From: RGZA01 sp041917755
GTDB taxonomy: Bacteria; Pseudomonadota; Alphaproteobacteria; UBA9219; RGZA01
DNA length: 64,000 nt
Assembly (NCBI GenBank): GCA_041917755.1
Contig: JAYRWY010000016.1
Location: 159,837-223,836, forward strand
Direction of reading: 5' to 3'
The notes under the pieces: model-generated
The model's database searches: none
What the model saw: the letters and a program-made list of their open reading frames with translations, nothing else
What the model was told of the DNA's origin: nothing
Program-made: the position numbers and the translations under genes
In this document: piece after piece, positions 16,009 to 24,741 of the stretch
Layout: each line of letters begins with the position of its first letter
How positions within the stretch are numbered: the first letter of the stretch is position 1

Positions 16009-17991
16009 TTAATGTGTTGGCTCATCAGTTAGTTCATCATCTTCCATGATGAGTTCTTCATCCTGATCCAGTTGTGTATCTGAAGCAGGCGATGTTGCAG
16101 GCGCTGGGCCGCCTTTTTCAGGCAATTTTGGATCCAGCCCTTCGGGCATGACTAATGGTTTTGGCAGCGCCTTAGCAGGATCACGTTTCATCACTTCAAT
16201 CAGCAAATCACGGGCAATAGGCGCGGCATTCTTTGAACCACCGCCGCCATGCTCCACCACTACGCAGCAGACGTAACGCGGGTTTTGTGCTGGAGCAAAG
16301 CTAATGAATAACGCATGGTCACGTTCTTCCCATGGCCGCTTTTCATTAGGAATGACGCCTTTTGAACGTTCGGCTTTACTAATCCGGCGCACCTGTGATG
16401 TGCCGGTTTTTCCGCCGATTTCATAGCCAGCGACAGGAATTTGTGAGGCAGCTGCCGTACCACCGGGCTTACAGACAGCAAGCATGGCATCTTGAATAAA
16501 CTGAATATTTTCAGGTTTAAGGGGAAGCGGCGGAAAGGTTTCCTGAGCGCGTTTCAGGTCTTTGACGCTTTGCATAACATGCGGTTTGATTGCCAAGCCG
16601 CCACTTGCGATGCGCGCAGTCATTACGGCCAGCTGTAATGGAGTTGCCAGCATATAGCCCTGACCAATCGACGCGACAAGCGTTTCACCCGGTTGCCATG
16701 CTTCTTTATAATTTTTCTGTTTCCATTCGCGATTGGGAACAAGGCCGGCTTTTTCATTGGGCAAATCAACACCCAGTTTTTGCGATAGGCCAAGCATCTT
16801 TGCCATATCATAAATCTTGTCGATGCCGATTTTCTGACTGACATGATAAAAGAAAACGTCGCAGGATTGAAATAGACCCTTCTTCATATCCACGCTGCCG
16901 TGGCCGCCTTTTTTCCAGCAATGGAAGCGATGGTTTCCAAAATCAAGATGGCCGGGACAGAAATAGCTTGTCTTGGGGCTGATACCCATTTCAAGTGCCG
17001 CAAGGGCTACAACCACCTTAAACGTTGACCCCGGAGCATATAGCCCCATCACCGCCTTATTAATCAGCGGAACAAGCGGGTCATTATTCAGTTTGCCCCA
17101 CAGATCCTTGGAAATACCATAGGTGAACTGGTTGGGATCAAAGGATGGATGGGATGCAATGCTGTAGATGCTACCATCAACGCAATCCATCACCACCGCA
17201 CTGGCACTTTGTTCTGCGGTTAGGCGTTTTTGAGCAAATTCCTGCAGCGACATATCGATGGTCAAACGCAACTCATGGCCGCTTTTGCCTTCGTGCTTTT
17301 CCAGCTCGCGTACAGGGCGGCCATATGCATTGACTTCCAGATGGGAATTGCCGGGTTCACCGCGCAAATCCAAATCATAAATCCGTTCCACGCCGCTTTT
17401 GCCGAGGCGGAAACTGGGCTGACTTAGTAAGGGGTCGTTCTTTGCTTCATCTTCGGTTGGCGCACCAACGTAACCTAAAATATGAGCCGTAGATTCTTTG
17501 TAAGGATAATAGCGTGTTTCGCCTGCTTCTATGACCACGCCAGGCAGTTCTGGTGTGTGCAGTTCGAGAAGAGAAAGGGCTTCCCAATCAATATTTTCAC
17601 GCAGTAAAACTGGTACAAAGGTGCGGCTTTTTTTAATATCTCTCTGGATGCGTTTTTTTTCCCAATCTTCGAACGGCATCATTTCATAGAGCGTGCGAAG
17701 AGTTTGCTTTACGTCGCGGGTTTGTTCAGGCACCAGAACAGCGCGAAAGCTTTTATCTGAACGGGCCAATATCAAGCCCTGCCGGTCGGTGATGAGGCCT
17801 CGCGGGGGCAATACGACCCGCATACTGACGCGGTTTTCTTCAGCCAAGGTGACATAACGGTCGCCTTCCTTAACCTGAAGATTATACAGGCGGTTAAACA
17901 GCACGCCAAAAAGCGAGGCCTGCATGCCGCCAATAAGAAACGCACGGCGGGTAAGTAACCTTCCTCTATCTGTGTCCCTTACGATGCTCAT
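16009..17991 (-). CDS. mrdA: Penicillin-binding protein 2 (elongasome transpeptidase)
   Basis: Class B PBP cross-linking peptidoglycan during lateral growth, anchored in the inner membrane. The 660-residue protein has an N-terminal TM segment (about 16-35), the dimerisation/pedestal domain, and a transpeptidase domain with S322-TFK325, S376-C-D378 and K528-TG. The last 50 residues are an acidic, Pro-rich tail (EELIMEDDELTDEP), probably unstructured. Fourth gene of mreB-mreC-mreD-mrdA, 18 bp after mreD. rodA, which usually follows, is absent here because rpe converges. Confidence 0.95.
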   Translation of the reverse strand: MSIVRDTDRGRLLTRRAFLIGGMQASLFGVLFNRLYNLQVKEGDRYVTLAEENRVSMRVVLPPRGLITDRQGLILARSDKSFRAVLVPEQTRDVKQTLRTLYEMMPFEDWEKKRIQRDIKKSRTFVPVLLRENIDWEALSLLELHTPELPGVVIEAGETRYYPYKESTAHILGYVGAPTEDEAKNDPLLSQPSFRLGKSGVERIYDLDLRGEPGNSHLEVNAYGRPVRELEKHEGKSGHELRLTIDMSLQEFAQKRLTAEQSASAVVMDCVDGSIYSIASHPSFDPNQFTYGISKDLWGKLNNDPLVPLINKAVMGLYAPGSTFKVVVALAALEMGISPKTSYFCPGHLDFGNHRFHCWKKGGHGSVDMKKGLFQSCDVFFYHVSQKIGIDKIYDMAKMLGLSQKLGVDLPNEKAGLVPNREWKQKNYKEAWQPGETLVASIGQGYMLATPLQLAVMTARIASGGLAIKPHVMQSVKDLKRAQETFPPLPLKPENIQFIQDAMLAVCKPGGTAAASQIPVAGYEIGGKTGTSQVRRISKAERSKGVIPNEKRPWEERDHALFISFAPAQNPRYVCCVVVEHGGGGSKNAAPIARDLLIEVMKRDPAKALPKPLVMPEGLDPKLPEKGGPAPATSPASDTQLDQDEELIMEDDELTDEPTH

Positions 17992-18009
17992 GCGGATTGT
18001 GCCATGACA

Positions 18010-18522
18010 TTAGGGCCTTGAAAATACGCTGCGTTGCAGTTGGTGCAATAATGCTGTCATCATTGGAAAGAACAGAACGCCGATGACGGCACGCAGCAGG
18101 ACAGGTGTAACGGCAATCCATGTATGCGTCACCAGCGAAGCCAGCAACCACTGGATGAGTGAGACGCCCACCATCACCAATGCAAACATCAGCCACATGT
18201 GATGAAATGATTGTTGGAGGAAAAATTGCCGTTGGCCACGCAGAAAAAAGTCAGCCGCCAGATAGGTCAGCGCGGTAATGCCCAGAGGCTGTCCTAGCAG
18301 CACGTCTTGAACAAGACCAATGATAAACGACCAAATAAAACTGAAATGTTCTGGCCGGTTTACTACCCAGAAGCATAGCGCCATTAAAGGAAATGCAGAT
18401 AAAATCACTTTTATCATTTGCGATGGCCAAGGCACCAACACCAGCATCAGCAACAGCAAGCAGCTGGCTACTGGCAAACATGACTTAATGATATCTTCAA
18501 AACGCTGCAAAGGATTACTCAT
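18010..18522 (-). CDS. mreD: Rod shape-determining protein MreD
   Basis: Polytopic inner-membrane protein of the Rod complex. 170 residues with five or so hydrophobic segments; FIIGLVQDVLLGQPLGITAL is the recognisable MreD core. The ATG at 18522 overlaps the mreC stop by 8 bp, which is why it is preferred over upstream in-frame starts inside mreC. Confidence 0.88.
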   Translation of the reverse strand: MSNPLQRFEDIIKSCLPVASCLLLLMLVLVPWPSQMIKVILSAFPLMALCFWVVNRPEHFSFIWSFIIGLVQDVLLGQPLGITALTYLAADFFLRGQRQFFLQQSFHHMWLMFALVMVGVSLIQWLLASLVTHTWIAVTPVLLRAVIGVLFFPMMTALLHQLQRSVFSRP

Positions 18523-19450
18523 GGCTACCCTTGCGTGGATTGGTTGGATGAGGGGCAACCGGAGCCGGCGTTTCCGGGGCTCCTTGTTTTAATTCCTGAT
18601 TAATCGGGTTCTTGTCACCACCGGCTAAATTATATTGAACCAGACGGACAACCTGCAGACGGTCTAACTTCGAATAGGGATTAAGCCATACATCCTGACC
18701 TTTGCGCTCATGAACAACGCCGACAGGTAAGTGGGGTGGAAATAAGCCGCCATGGCCGGATGTGACTACGCGCGTGCCCGGCTTTATCTCCAACTCGGTT
18801 GGTAAAAAGAGGAGCTTTGGCAGCCCTGTACCTTCGCCGGAAAGGATGGAACGCAATTGGGTGCCCTCCAGCATAACCGGCAAACGGAAGTTTAAATCAT
18901 TATACAAGAGCACGCGGGATGACCATTCCCCCGTTTCTATGACGCGGCCCACCACGCCATCTTCGCCCAAAGCAATCATGTTTTTGACAACGCCATCGCG
19001 GGTGCCTGCGGTTACAATCACACTGTTATTAAAATTACCGCCTGCTTCGGCAATCACGCGCGCGGTTAGAAAGCTGGTTACGGAATCATCTTTATATTTA
19101 AGCAGGCCGCGCAAGGATCTGTTTTCATCGGCCTGCTGCTGGGCCAAATCACGCCAGCCGCGCAGTTCGGCAATTTGCTGTTGCAGCTTTTTGTTTTCTT
19201 CACGCACACTGGCAACGCCTTGCCATGCGGAAGAGATATCTTGCATTGCTTCGCCTGGCTTTGCCGCAGCATGCATAAATGGCGCAAACATATCGGTAAA
19301 GGTCACACGCAGGCGCGACACCAATGATGGAAAAAATAAATTTAAAATGATAAGAATAACAGCAAGCGCAATGAGGATCAGCGCCGGACCATGTTGACCA
19401 AGCGTACTAGTCTGGGACATTGAAGTGGTTCTGCTTCTATACTTGCTCAT
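18515..19450 (-). CDS. mreC: Rod shape-determining protein MreC
   Basis: Bitopic periplasmic scaffold that activates PBP2/RodA. The 311-residue protein has a TM helix (about residues 24-44), a coiled coil (about 75-115), and the beta-rich MreC core with VIVTAGTRDGVVKNM and GVVGRVIE. A Pro-rich tail follows (about 285-311). The start at 19450 lies 8 bp after the mreB stop; ATG 19420 is an alternative. Confidence 0.92.
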   Translation of the reverse strand: MSKYRSRTTSMSQTSTLGQHGPALILIALAVILIILNLFFPSLVSRLRVTFTDMFAPFMHAAAKPGEAMQDISSAWQGVASVREENKKLQQQIAELRGWRDLAQQQADENRSLRGLLKYKDDSVTSFLTARVIAEAGGNFNNSVIVTAGTRDGVVKNMIALGEDGVVGRVIETGEWSSRVLLYNDLNFRLPVMLEGTQLRSILSGEGTGLPKLLFLPTELEIKPGTRVVTSGHGGLFPPHLPVGVVHERKGQDVWLNPYSKLDRLQVVRLVQYNLAGGDKNPINQELKQGAPETPAPVAPHPTNPRKGSHE

Positions 19451-19458
19451 GGAAGCGC

Positions 19459-20499
19459 TTAATATCCGCCTACTAAAAGGTTTTTAAGATTTTTCATATC
19501 TTCCAATGCACGCCCTGTACCCATGACAACGCAGGTCAGCGGGTCATCGGCGATAATCACAGGAAGGCCTGTCGCATGACGCATTACCAAATCAAGATTA
19601 CGGAGCAAAGCACCGCCACCGGTGAGCACAATGCCCTTATCCACGATATCGGCTGCCAATTCGGGCGCGGTGTTTTCAAGGGCAATTTTTACCGCTTCCA
19701 AAATTTGTCCAACCGGGTCAGCCAGCGCTTCGGCAATCTGTGCTTCGCTTAAGACGATTTCCTTGGGAACACCATTCATCAAATCGCGTCCTTTGATTTC
19801 CATCAACTTGCCATCGCCGTGTTCAGGAATACTGGCGGTGCCGATGGTTTTCTTGATGCGCTCTGCAGTGACTTCGCCAATCAACAAATTATGGTAGCGG
19901 CGCACATAATTCATGATGGCTTCGTTCATTTTATCGCCTGCACACCGTACGGAGCGTGAATAGACAATGCCGCCCAGTGATATCACGGCAACTTCGGTTG
20001 TACCGCCGCCAATATCGACAATCATGGACCCCGTGGGTTCGGTAACTGGAAGCCCAGCGCCAATTGCTGCCGCAACAGGTTCTTCAATCAAGTAGACCTG
20101 ACGTGCGCCACCTGCTTCGGCGGATTCTTGAATGGCGCGGCGTTCAACTGCGGTTGCACCAGATGGCACGCAGATTATAATTTCAGGGCTACTGAATGCA
20201 TTACGATTATGAACCTTACGAATGAAGTGCTTAATCATTTCTTCGGCGACTTCGAAATCGGCAATCACGCCATCGCGCATGGGGCGAATGGCTTGGATAT
20301 TTCCGGGCGTGCGACCCAACATTTGCTTGGCTTCATTGCCCACCGCCAAAACATGTTTTTTACCACGCAGGGTTTGCAATGCCACCACGGATGGCTCATT
20401 TAGAACAATGCCTTTACCCTTCACATAGACAAGGGTATTGGCGGTGCCTAGATCAATGGCCATATCGGAAGAAAAGTAACCGAATAAATTACCAAACAT
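19459..20499 (-). CDS. mreB: Rod shape-determining protein MreB (actin homologue)
   Basis: Membrane-associated actin-like filament protein organising lateral wall growth. The 346-residue protein begins with the MreB signature (FSSDMAIDLGTANTLVYVKGKGIVLNEPSVVAL, read at residues 9-41) and contains the phosphate-binding loops VDIGGGTTEVAVISLGG and LTGGGALLRNLD. The amphipathic start MFGNLFGYFSSD fits membrane binding. First gene of the operon; the 185-bp upstream gap is shared with the divergent ompR-like gene and holds its promoter. Confidence 0.97.
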   Translation of the reverse strand: MFGNLFGYFSSDMAIDLGTANTLVYVKGKGIVLNEPSVVALQTLRGKKHVLAVGNEAKQMLGRTPGNIQAIRPMRDGVIADFEVAEEMIKHFIRKVHNRNAFSSPEIIICVPSGATAVERRAIQESAEAGGARQVYLIEEPVAAAIGAGLPVTEPTGSMIVDIGGGTTEVAVISLGGIVYSRSVRCAGDKMNEAIMNYVRRYHNLLIGEVTAERIKKTIGTASIPEHGDGKLMEIKGRDLMNGVPKEIVLSEAQIAEALADPVGQILEAVKIALENTAPELAADIVDKGIVLTGGGALLRNLDLVMRHATGLPVIIADDPLTCVVMGTGRALEDMKNLKNLLVGGY

Positions 20500-20684
20500 T
20501 AAGATCGCGTCCTGGAAAGTAGTGCTAGAAAATCAAGATGTTAGAAGGGATAGGCAAGCCTTCTGATTCCCTCTAATCTACCCTCAGTTCGAGAAAAATT
20601 CACGCAGGTATTTTTAAGGGGTAGTTTGGGGCTCTGCCATATTATCCCCCCTGTACTAATCATTGTGTTTTAAGCGAGTTTTGA
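20500..20684. promoter_or_regulatory. Divergent promoter region between mreB and the ompR-like gene
   Basis: This 185-bp gap must hold promoters for both mreB (minus) and the response regulator (plus). I see candidate -10 boxes (TATTAT at 20640-20645 for the plus strand) but no convincing paired -35. An imperfect inverted repeat AGAAGG..CCTTCT lies near 20552-20574 inside the mreB leader. No open frame of note. Confidence 0.35.
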
Positions 20685-21389
20685 TTGCTGAGTTGGCAAC
20701 CCCATATTCTGGTTATCGATGACGACAAGCGTCTTCGGGAATTATTGCGCAAATACCTTGTGGACCACGGGTATCTGGTGACCACCGCCCATGATGCCGC
20801 CGATGCCGCCCAGAAATTGCAGACCATACGCGTTAATTTGATGGTGGTAGATGTCATGATGCCCGGCGAAGACGGGTTTAGCTTTACCCGCAAAATTCGT
20901 GAACACAAGGAATTAAAGGATATGCCTATCTTGCTGCTGACGGCGCGCGGCGAAAAAGAAGACCGAATTTCCGGGCTTGAGGCTGGCGGCGATGATTATC
21001 TGGTAAAGCCATTTGAACCCAAAGAGTTGGTATTAAGGGTTGGAGCCATTCTGCGACGTACACCAAAGGACAAGGATGGCCAAAAAGAAATATGGATTGG
21101 CAGGTGGCAATTTGATGTGGAACGCGGCGAATTACGTGGCGATGGCCATATTCAGCGTCTAACCGATGTTGAGGCCAGCTTGCTTAAAGTACTGGCAAAA
21201 GCACCTGGCGAAACCATCAGCCGTGAGGATATGGCATTACGTAGCACATTGCCGATTAATGATCGAACCATAGACGTGCAAGTAACGCGTTTGCGGCGTA
21301 AGATTGAGCCAGACCCCAAACAACCACGCTACCTTGTCACCGTACGTGGCGGGGGCTATATGCTATTACCGGAACGGGATAAGTCTTAA
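20685..21389 (+). CDS. ompR: OmpR-family response regulator
   Basis: DNA-binding response regulator of 234 residues: receiver domain (about 5-120) with acidic pocket IDDDKR, phosphoacceptor D56 in VVDVMMP and the conserved LLTARG; winged-helix domain (about 135-230) with the recognition segment TIDVQVTRLRRKIE and wing PRYLVTVRGGGYML. It begins at a TTG (20685); no ATG or GTG is available before the receiver core. The cognate kinase starts 2 bp downstream. The pair matches the OmpR/EnvZ-like system widespread in alphaproteobacteria; its regulon cannot be inferred here. Confidence 0.88.
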   Translation: MLSWQPHILVIDDDKRLRELLRKYLVDHGYLVTTAHDAADAAQKLQTIRVNLMVVDVMMPGEDGFSFTRKIREHKELKDMPILLLTARGEKEDRISGLEAGGDDYLVKPFEPKELVLRVGAILRRTPKDKDGQKEIWIGRWQFDVERGELRGDGHIQRLTDVEASLLKVLAKAPGETISREDMALRSTLPINDRTIDVQVTRLRRKIEPDPKQPRYLVTVRGGGYMLLPERDKS

Positions 21390-21391
21390 TC

Positions 21392-22765
21392 ATGCCTGAC
21401 AAATCAATACAAACATTGTTCAGCCGGCTGCGGATTGATCTGGCCTTATTGCGCCTCATCAAGCGGATATTGCCGCGTGGGTTATATGGCCGTGCAATAC
21501 TTATTCTGGTGGTACCGGTTATCCTTTCGCAGGCACTGGCTATTTATGTGTTTTATGAGCGGCATTGGCAGACCGTTGCCAATCGCCTTGCCTTTGCGTT
21601 AGCAGGAGAAATTGCAGTAATCAGCGAACGGATGGAAGAAGAAGATCCACAATCAGTTATTGATCACGTCAAAGAAAGTGTTGAGAAAAATCTTTATCTT
21701 GAATTGAAATACATCCCTGGAAAAACTATCCGCAACTATCCAATGCGCGGGGATTTTTCAACTATCCTCAGCAAAATGTTGCTCAAAGCACTGAACGAAA
21801 AAGTGGGCTATAAATTTGCCCTTGACCTGCGTCATTCGGAAGAAAAAATTCTAATTTATGTGCAGTTGGAAAACGGTGTGCTGTCCGTTACCTCCCCTGA
21901 GCGACGTGTCTACACCCCAACGACTTTATTTTTTGTCGTATGGATGATCGGGACATCCTTGTTGTTGTCGGTCATTGCTATTTTATTTTTACGCAATCAG
22001 ATACGGCCCATTACACGTCTGGCAACTGCGGCAGAGAAAATGGGTAAGGGCGAGGAAACCCCGGAATTTCGTCCGGAAGGAGCAACCGAAGTTCGTCAGG
22101 CTGCTATTAATTTAATGATTATGCGCGATCGCCTAAAACGGCAGATTGCGCAGCGTACGGCCATGCTTAATGGGGTTTCACATGATTTGCGCACACCCCT
22201 TACGCGTATGAAACTGCAATTAGCCCTGATGCCAAGCAGCACCGACATAGAAGAATTGAAAACCGACGTTGAAGAAATGACTCAAATGATTGAGGCCTAT
22301 CTGTCATTTGCCAGAGGTGAAGAAACCGAGGAAACCACACCAATGTTGCTGGAGCAACTGCTCACGGATGTTGTGAATTCAGCAAGACGTTCAAATCTGG
22401 AAATTCATTTGGACACACCAGATGATGCAACCGTATTTGTCCGTGCAACTGCGATTAAACGCGCATTAAATAACTTGATTGGAAATGCGGCACGCTACGG
22501 CAAAGAGGTATGGATTGAAACCGAAAAGGGCAAGAAATTCGTTAATATCATGATTGATGATAATGGCCCCGGCATACCCAAAAGCCAGCGTGAGGAAGTA
22601 TTCAAGCCATTCACCCGCCTGGAAGCATCACGAAACCCGGAAACAGGAGGCGTTGGATTGGGCCTTACCATTGCACGTGATATTGCCCACCATCACGGGG
22701 GGGATGTGATGTTGGATGACAGCCCACGAGGCGGATTGCGCGCAATCCTACGCCTGCCACTATAA
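21392..22765 (+). CDS. envZ: EnvZ-like sensor histidine kinase
   Basis: Inner-membrane kinase of 457 residues. TM1 at about 35-55, a periplasmic sensor of about 120 residues, TM2 at about 178-200, HAMP (200-255), the DHp domain with phosphoacceptor H264 (GVSHDLRTPLTRMK), and a HATPase domain with NLIGNAARYG (N box), DNGPGIP (G1) and GGVGLGLTIA (G2). Co-transcribed with the response regulator just upstream. folB follows after 19 bp. Confidence 0.88.
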   Translation: MPDKSIQTLFSRLRIDLALLRLIKRILPRGLYGRAILILVVPVILSQALAIYVFYERHWQTVANRLAFALAGEIAVISERMEEEDPQSVIDHVKESVEKNLYLELKYIPGKTIRNYPMRGDFSTILSKMLLKALNEKVGYKFALDLRHSEEKILIYVQLENGVLSVTSPERRVYTPTTLFFVVWMIGTSLLLSVIAILFLRNQIRPITRLATAAEKMGKGEETPEFRPEGATEVRQAAINLMIMRDRLKRQIAQRTAMLNGVSHDLRTPLTRMKLQLALMPSSTDIEELKTDVEEMTQMIEAYLSFARGEETEETTPMLLEQLLTDVVNSARRSNLEIHLDTPDDATVFVRATAIKRALNNLIGNAARYGKEVWIETEKGKKFVNIMIDDNGPGIPKSQREEVFKPFTRLEASRNPETGGVGLGLTIARDIAHHHGGDVMLDDSPRGGLRAILRLPL

Positions 22766-22784
22766 TTTTTTATTTAGGAACAAT

Positions 22785-23153
22785 ATGAAACGCGAACGAA
22801 AGATATTTATCAAAAACTGGATTGTGGACGCAGGGATTGGCATTCACCAGCATGAACAAAATAAAAAACAGAAAATCCGCCTCAACATCATTTTTTTTCA
22901 GGATGATGCCGTGCCATTCGCATCAAAAAAAATAGCTGATGTCGTTGATTATGAAGTTCATAAAAACAACATCCAGACCTTAATTGATAGCAAGCACGAA
23001 CCGCTGGTTGAAACACTTGCGGATCGCATCGCACGCAGCTGCCTAGAAGACAAAAAAGTTATCCGCGTTATTGTCGAACTTGAAAAACTGGCTATTTTGC
23101 CCGGCGCGGAGAGCTGCGGTGTGGCCATTGAACGCCAGCAAGGCGATTATTAG
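22785..23153 (+). CDS. folB: Dihydroneopterin aldolase family protein
   Basis: Aldolase/epimerase of tetrahydrofolate synthesis acting on 7,8-dihydroneopterin. 122 residues with the conserved order: GIGIHQHEQ (pterin-binding Glu region), DVVDYEVH, LVETLADRIARSCL and ELEKLAILPGAESCGVAIER (catalytic Lys region). ATG at 22785 with AGGA upstream; the open frame further back runs into the kinase gene and is not family sequence. Length and motifs fit FolB; a FolX-like epimerase cannot be excluded. Confidence 0.82.
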   Translation: MKRERKIFIKNWIVDAGIGIHQHEQNKKQKIRLNIIFFQDDAVPFASKKIADVVDYEVHKNNIQTLIDSKHEPLVETLADRIARSCLEDKKVIRVIVELEKLAILPGAESCGVAIERQQGDY

Positions 23154-23158
23154 CAGTC

Positions 23159-23503
23159 TTAAAACATCCGACCGCCATTGGGTACTTTGTGGTCTAGCCC
23201 CAATAATACAACCTCCCCCGCTTCATCTGGCGCACCGAGCGTGAGTGCTTGCGACATAAAGGGGCCAATTTGTTTAGATGGGAAATTGACCACCGCCATT
23301 ACTTGTCTGCCCACTAAGGTTTCAGGGGTATAGTATTTGGTAATCTGTGCAGATGATTTTTTTATGCCAATTTCTGGACCAAAATCTAGTGTCAGCTTGT
23401 AGGCAGGCTTGCGTGCTTCGGGAAACGCTTCGGCGGCAATAATAGTCGCCACGCGAATATCCACTTTCATAAAATCATCATATGTGATGGTCGCTGATGT
23501 CAT
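23159..23503 (-). CDS. CsaA/YgjH-type tRNA-binding-domain protein
   Basis: 114-residue OB-fold protein: KVDIRVATIIAAEAFPEARKPAYKLTLDFG at residues 13-42 and the later VVNFPSKQIGPFMSQALTLGA are the signature of the EMAP-II/Trbp111 domain as found in CsaA, described as a chaperone-like tRNA-binding protein. The ATG at 23503 has GGGGA upstream and fits family length. It lies immediately behind a strong terminator of the phasin gene (23516-23543), so its transcript either reads through or starts inside the phasin gene. Confidence 0.85.
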   Translation of the reverse strand: MTSATITYDDFMKVDIRVATIIAAEAFPEARKPAYKLTLDFGPEIGIKKSSAQITKYYTPETLVGRQVMAVVNFPSKQIGPFMSQALTLGAPDEAGEVVLLGLDHKVPNGGRMF

Positions 23504-23515
23504 GGCATTCCCCAT

Positions 23516-23543
23516 AAAAAAAGCGCGGGTGAAGCACCCGCGC
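23516..23543 (-). terminator. Rho-independent terminator of the phasin gene
   Basis: A perfect 9-bp stem GCGCGGGTG / CACCCGCGC (23523-23531 and 23535-23543) with a 3-nt loop is followed, reading on the minus strand, by a run of seven T. It begins 21 bp after the phasin stop codon. Confidence 0.85.
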
Positions 23544-23564
23544 TTTAAATAACTTGTTATTCGC

Positions 23565-24035
23565 TTATTTACGAGCAAATGCCGTGCGAGCAGTATCCAT
23601 TGCTTCGGTAAAGCAGCTGGTAAAGGCTTCGGCTGTTTCGATGTTTGACTTGGTCAACATCTCGGTCAATTCGCGGCTGTTGGAAACAGCCTTTTCAATT
23701 GAAGCTTTTGTAACTTCGGTTTGCTTGGCAATTTTTTCTTCCGGAGTTCCACCAGCCATTACTTGGGCAGCAAGGCTTGCGGTTTCCTGCCAACCTTCAC
23801 GTACCATTTCATTTTGACGCTGGATAATGGCTTGCATATTTTGCATAGCGCGCTGGCCGGCTTGGGTAAACAATTCCGCGTTGCGGCGGTTTGCCTGCAT
23901 GATTGCTTCTAAATCGAAGCCGGGAACGCTTGCCATGTTTGGCATAAATTTTGAGAAGTCCATGATCTGAGCAAATCCGTTCTGTGAAGATTGTTCGCTG
24001 TTAGAATTGTTAGCTGATGCGTTAGGCTTGGCCAT
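23565..24035 (-). CDS. Phasin family protein (PHB granule-associated)
   Basis: 156-residue helical protein coating polyhydroxyalkanoate granules. It shows the phasin_2-type pattern: a short FSKFMP..VPGFDLEAIMQANRRN head, then amphipathic helix with alternating Ala/Gln (QNMQAIIQRQNEMV) and C-terminal SRELTEMLTKSNIETAEAF. N-terminal 20 residues are Asn/Ser/Gln-rich. Monocistronic by context: terminator downstream and a 99-bp gap upstream. Start ATG 24035 with a GGAAG(A) site just before. Confidence 0.88.
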   Translation of the reverse strand: MAKPNASANNSNSEQSSQNGFAQIMDFSKFMPNMASVPGFDLEAIMQANRRNAELFTQAGQRAMQNMQAIIQRQNEMVREGWQETASLAAQVMAGGTPEEKIAKQTEVTKASIEKAVSNSRELTEMLTKSNIETAEAFTSCFTEAMDTARTAFARK

Positions 24036-24134
24036 AGGAAGAAACTCCGTAAGGTGTTCAATTTCGCTGCTTCTCTATGCCTGAAAAGTGGTAAAAAGTC
24101 ACGGGTTTTTTAACGTTTATTACCGCATACCCGA

Positions 24135-24731
24135 TTAGTCATAACGCAGGACACGAATAAGGCGGTTTAGGCCTCTATCAAGGATTGCCATGGTGGCAGA
24201 TAGATCAGGGCTATCATCATGCTTCCACGTGCGTAATGTTGATAAATAGACAATTTTTAAGCCCATCACGCCCAATATAGCCCGTGGATGGGACGTGGAG
24301 ATGCCAACCATCTCGAATATCAATGCCATGGAACGGGTAAAGCCGCACATAGCCTCCAAACAAAGTACCACCGCACTGATGGGATGGGATTGCATGTCCT
24401 CGAGCAAGCGTAATACGCCAGCACGATAAGGAGCCAGCGCGTCAAAACGACGCATTAGCATATCAAATAATTTATCTTTTAAAGGTTCGGTGCTTTGCGA
24501 TGTGTTATCCGCAAGCTGCGCATCAATCTTTTTACCAAAGCCGATGAGGATGGCAGTTTTATCAGGATAAATTTTTAAAAGTTCTGAAAGGCTATGCTGT
24601 GTTGCTTTGGCTATTTCTGGCAACGTGAGAGAAAACCATCCGCGTTCAGCAACCAATGTGAAAAAATCGACATAAAAATCATTTGTCGATTTCTTAGATG
24701 CTTTTGATGTTTTCTTTTTAGCCGATGCCAT
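24135..24731 (-). CDS. TetR/COQ9-like helix-turn-helix protein
   Basis: 198 residues. After a Lys/Ser-rich head (1-15) comes a TetR-like HTH (ERGWFSLTLPEIAKATQHSLSELLKIYPDKTAILIGF), then an all-helical domain with MLMRRFDALAPYR and C-terminal TWKHDDSPDLSATMAILDRGLN. The last part recalls the C-terminal domain of COQ9, a lipid-binding TetR-fold protein of ubiquinone synthesis. It may be a transcriptional regulator or a COQ9-like ubiquinone factor; the UbiK-like gene 1.6 kb away is mild support for the second. Start ATG 24731 is 10 bp after the proC stop, so it is in the proC transcript. Confidence 0.7.
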   Translation of the reverse strand: MASAKKKTSKASKKSTNDFYVDFFTLVAERGWFSLTLPEIAKATQHSLSELLKIYPDKTAILIGFGKKIDAQLADNTSQSTEPLKDKLFDMLMRRFDALAPYRAGVLRLLEDMQSHPISAVVLCLEAMCGFTRSMALIFEMVGISTSHPRAILGVMGLKIVYLSTLRTWKHDDSPDLSATMAILDRGLNRLIRVLRYD

Positions 24732-24741
24732 GTTATTTCCA

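Noticed and set aside
16003..16022. Inverted repeat AGCCAA/TTGGCT between rpe and mrdA
   Set aside because: 6-bp stem overlapping the mrdA stop, no T tract in either direction.
18762..19397. Long open frame antisense to mreC (211 codons)
   Set aside because: The mreC frame on the other strand has TM, coiled coil and MreC signatures; the antisense frame shows no family features and a Ser/Thr/Arg-rich composition typical of shadow frames.
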